A DNA stretch of 35,018 bases from Alistipes timonensis (lineage in GTDB: Bacteria; Bacteroidota; Bacteroidia; Bacteroidales; Muribaculaceae), in assembly GCA_023663385.1 (NCBI GenBank), contig JAMPHO010000014.1:1-35018 (forward strand), read 5' to 3'. This document shows, in pieces, positions 34,270 through 35,018 of this stretch. The notes beneath the pieces were generated by a model that ran no database searches, was not told the DNA's origin, and saw only the letters and a program-made list of their open reading frames with translations. How positions within the stretch are numbered: the stretch's first letter is position 1; each line of letters opens with the position of its first letter. Both the position numbers and the translations under genes were made by a program.

Positions 34270-35018
34270 ATGCCTGATAATTCAAAACCAAAGTGGACCG
34301 AGATTGAGCACCTGCCCAAGTGGGACGAGGAGTTCTACCATGTATACACGGCCAAGAAACATGGCAAGTGGGTGATGCTCAAGACGCTCCGCCCCGAACT
34401 TGCCGACGACCCCGCCTGCCGCGAGATGATCGGCAAGGAGTTCGACGTGCGCTATAACCTGGCGCACCCCCACATCGTGATGATCAACGACTTCGAGGAG
34501 GTGCCGGGTCTGGGCCAGTGCATAATCACCGACGACGTCTACGGCGACTCGCTCCGCACCCTGATCGACGAGGGGAAAGTCACCCCGGAGATTCAGGAAA
34601 AGGTCGTCAACCAACTGCTCGACGCGATCGAGTATATCCAGAAGAACCATATCGTACACCATCCGATACGCCCCGAGACCATAATCTTCACCGAGAATAT
34701 TCGCAATCTCAAGGTAATCGACGTTGGTTTCGACCAGCGCTCGCACCTCAGCCCCGCCGATATATCGGAGGACCTCGCGGCCTACGGGCGCGTGCTCCAG
34801 GAGGTGCTCCGCGCCACCGGCGACCGCTCCAAGCGGCTCAACGCGATAGCCAACCGGTGCGCCAACCCCAAGGGGCGCCCTTTCCGCGACGTCACTGACG
34901 TGAAGATGGCCCTCGCCGGGCACTCCAACAAGCGCGTCTACATAGTGATCACCATATTCCTGGTGATTATGGCCTTCGTGCTTGGCTGGCTCTCGGTGCG
35001 CCCCATGCCGGGCGCCCA
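34270..35018 (+). CDS. Membrane-anchored protein pseudokinase, cut by the window end
   Basis: The frame is open to the last base; 249 residues are visible. Residues about 20-215 read as a protein kinase fold: beta-3 Lys38 (VMLKTL), alpha-C Glu57, 'HPHIVMINDF', a hinge near 'ITDDVYGDSLRTLI', and the catalytic region. The glycine-rich loop is not recognisable. The HRD motif is changed: where HRDLKPEN is usual, HHPIRPET is found (130-137), so the catalytic Asp is Pro132 and the Mg-binding Asn is Thr137. The DFG motif reads DVG (151-153). One transmembrane helix follows (about 222-243), with more sequence presumably outside. These losses suggest a pseudokinase with a scaffold or sensor role. It is the fourth gene of the GH3-phosphatase-DUF4919 cluster. 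Confidence 0.8.
   Translation, partial: MPDNSKPKWTEIEHLPKWDEEFYHVYTAKKHGKWVMLKTLRPELADDPACREMIGKEFDVRYNLAHPHIVMINDFEEVPGLGQCIITDDVYGDSLRTLIDEGKVTPEIQEKVVNQLLDAIEYIQKNHIVHHPIRPETIIFTENIRNLKVIDVGFDQRSHLSPADISEDLAAYGRVLQEVLRATGDRSKRLNAIANRCANPKGRPFRDVTDVKMALAGHSNKRVYIVITIFLVIMAFVLGWLSVRPMPGA

Noticed and set aside
34270..35018. Active serine/threonine kinase
   Set aside because: The catalytic-loop Asp and Asn are both replaced, so an active enzyme is unlikely from sequence.

Overview
The window comes from a Bacteroidales genome, most likely a gut member of Muribaculaceae. Supporting signs are the high GC content, SusC/SusD pairs, a hybrid two-component regulator, promoters of the Bacteroidetes type (TTTG, 19-20 bases, TAnnTTTG), Bacteroidetes-only families (DUF4919- and DUF4960-like) and short C-terminal sorting-type tails on secreted proteins. 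The family assignment is an inference; no rRNA or tRNA is present to check it.

Layout. (1) Positions 1-299 hold a leftward promoter with a leader hairpin, and the promoter of the first operon. (2) 300-4948 is a four-gene MacAB/TolC-type export operon (outer-membrane factor, lipoprotein adaptor, ATPase, FtsX-like permease), closed by a strong terminator. (3) 5192-5440 is an orphan ribbon-helix-helix antitoxin-like gene. (4) 5468-12688 is a divergent pair: a secreted M6-type metalloprotease leftward and a 1514-residue multidomain adhesin-like secreted protein rightward. (5) 12857-29818 is a polysaccharide utilisation locus for fructan (levan or inulin). Its leftward arm is SusC, SusD, a surface lipoprotein with a DUF4960-like domain, a second soluble DUF4960-like protein, and a LamG-GH32 enzyme. 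Its central regulator is a hybrid two-component system with a periplasmic sugar-binding domain. Its rightward arm is a canonical GH32, an MFS sugar permease and a PfkB fructokinase. (6) 29819-30570 is a 750-base non-coding gap with repeats and a strong hairpin. (7) 30571 to the end is a rightward cluster: GH3-type acyl-adenylating enzyme, alkaline phosphatase, DUF4919-like protein, and a membrane-anchored pseudokinase cut by the window end.

How the fructan genes fit together: surface SGBP, SusD and SusC capture and import oligofructan; the GH32 enzymes release fructose; the HTCS senses sugar in the periplasm; the permease carries fructose across the inner membrane; and the kinase feeds it into glycolysis. 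The most interesting signals are: (a) a 16-bp element occurring as direct repeats with a 21-bp period, sitting exactly 21 bp upstream of the -7 box of both fructan arms, a candidate operator for the HTCS; (b) the LamG-GH32 enzyme, in which the nucleophile Asp of the NDPNG motif is replaced by Glu; (c) a tandem pair of DUF4960-like proteins, one lipid-anchored and one carrying a C-terminal sorting-type tail; (d) four secreted proteins in the window sharing that tail; (e) the pseudokinase at the right end.
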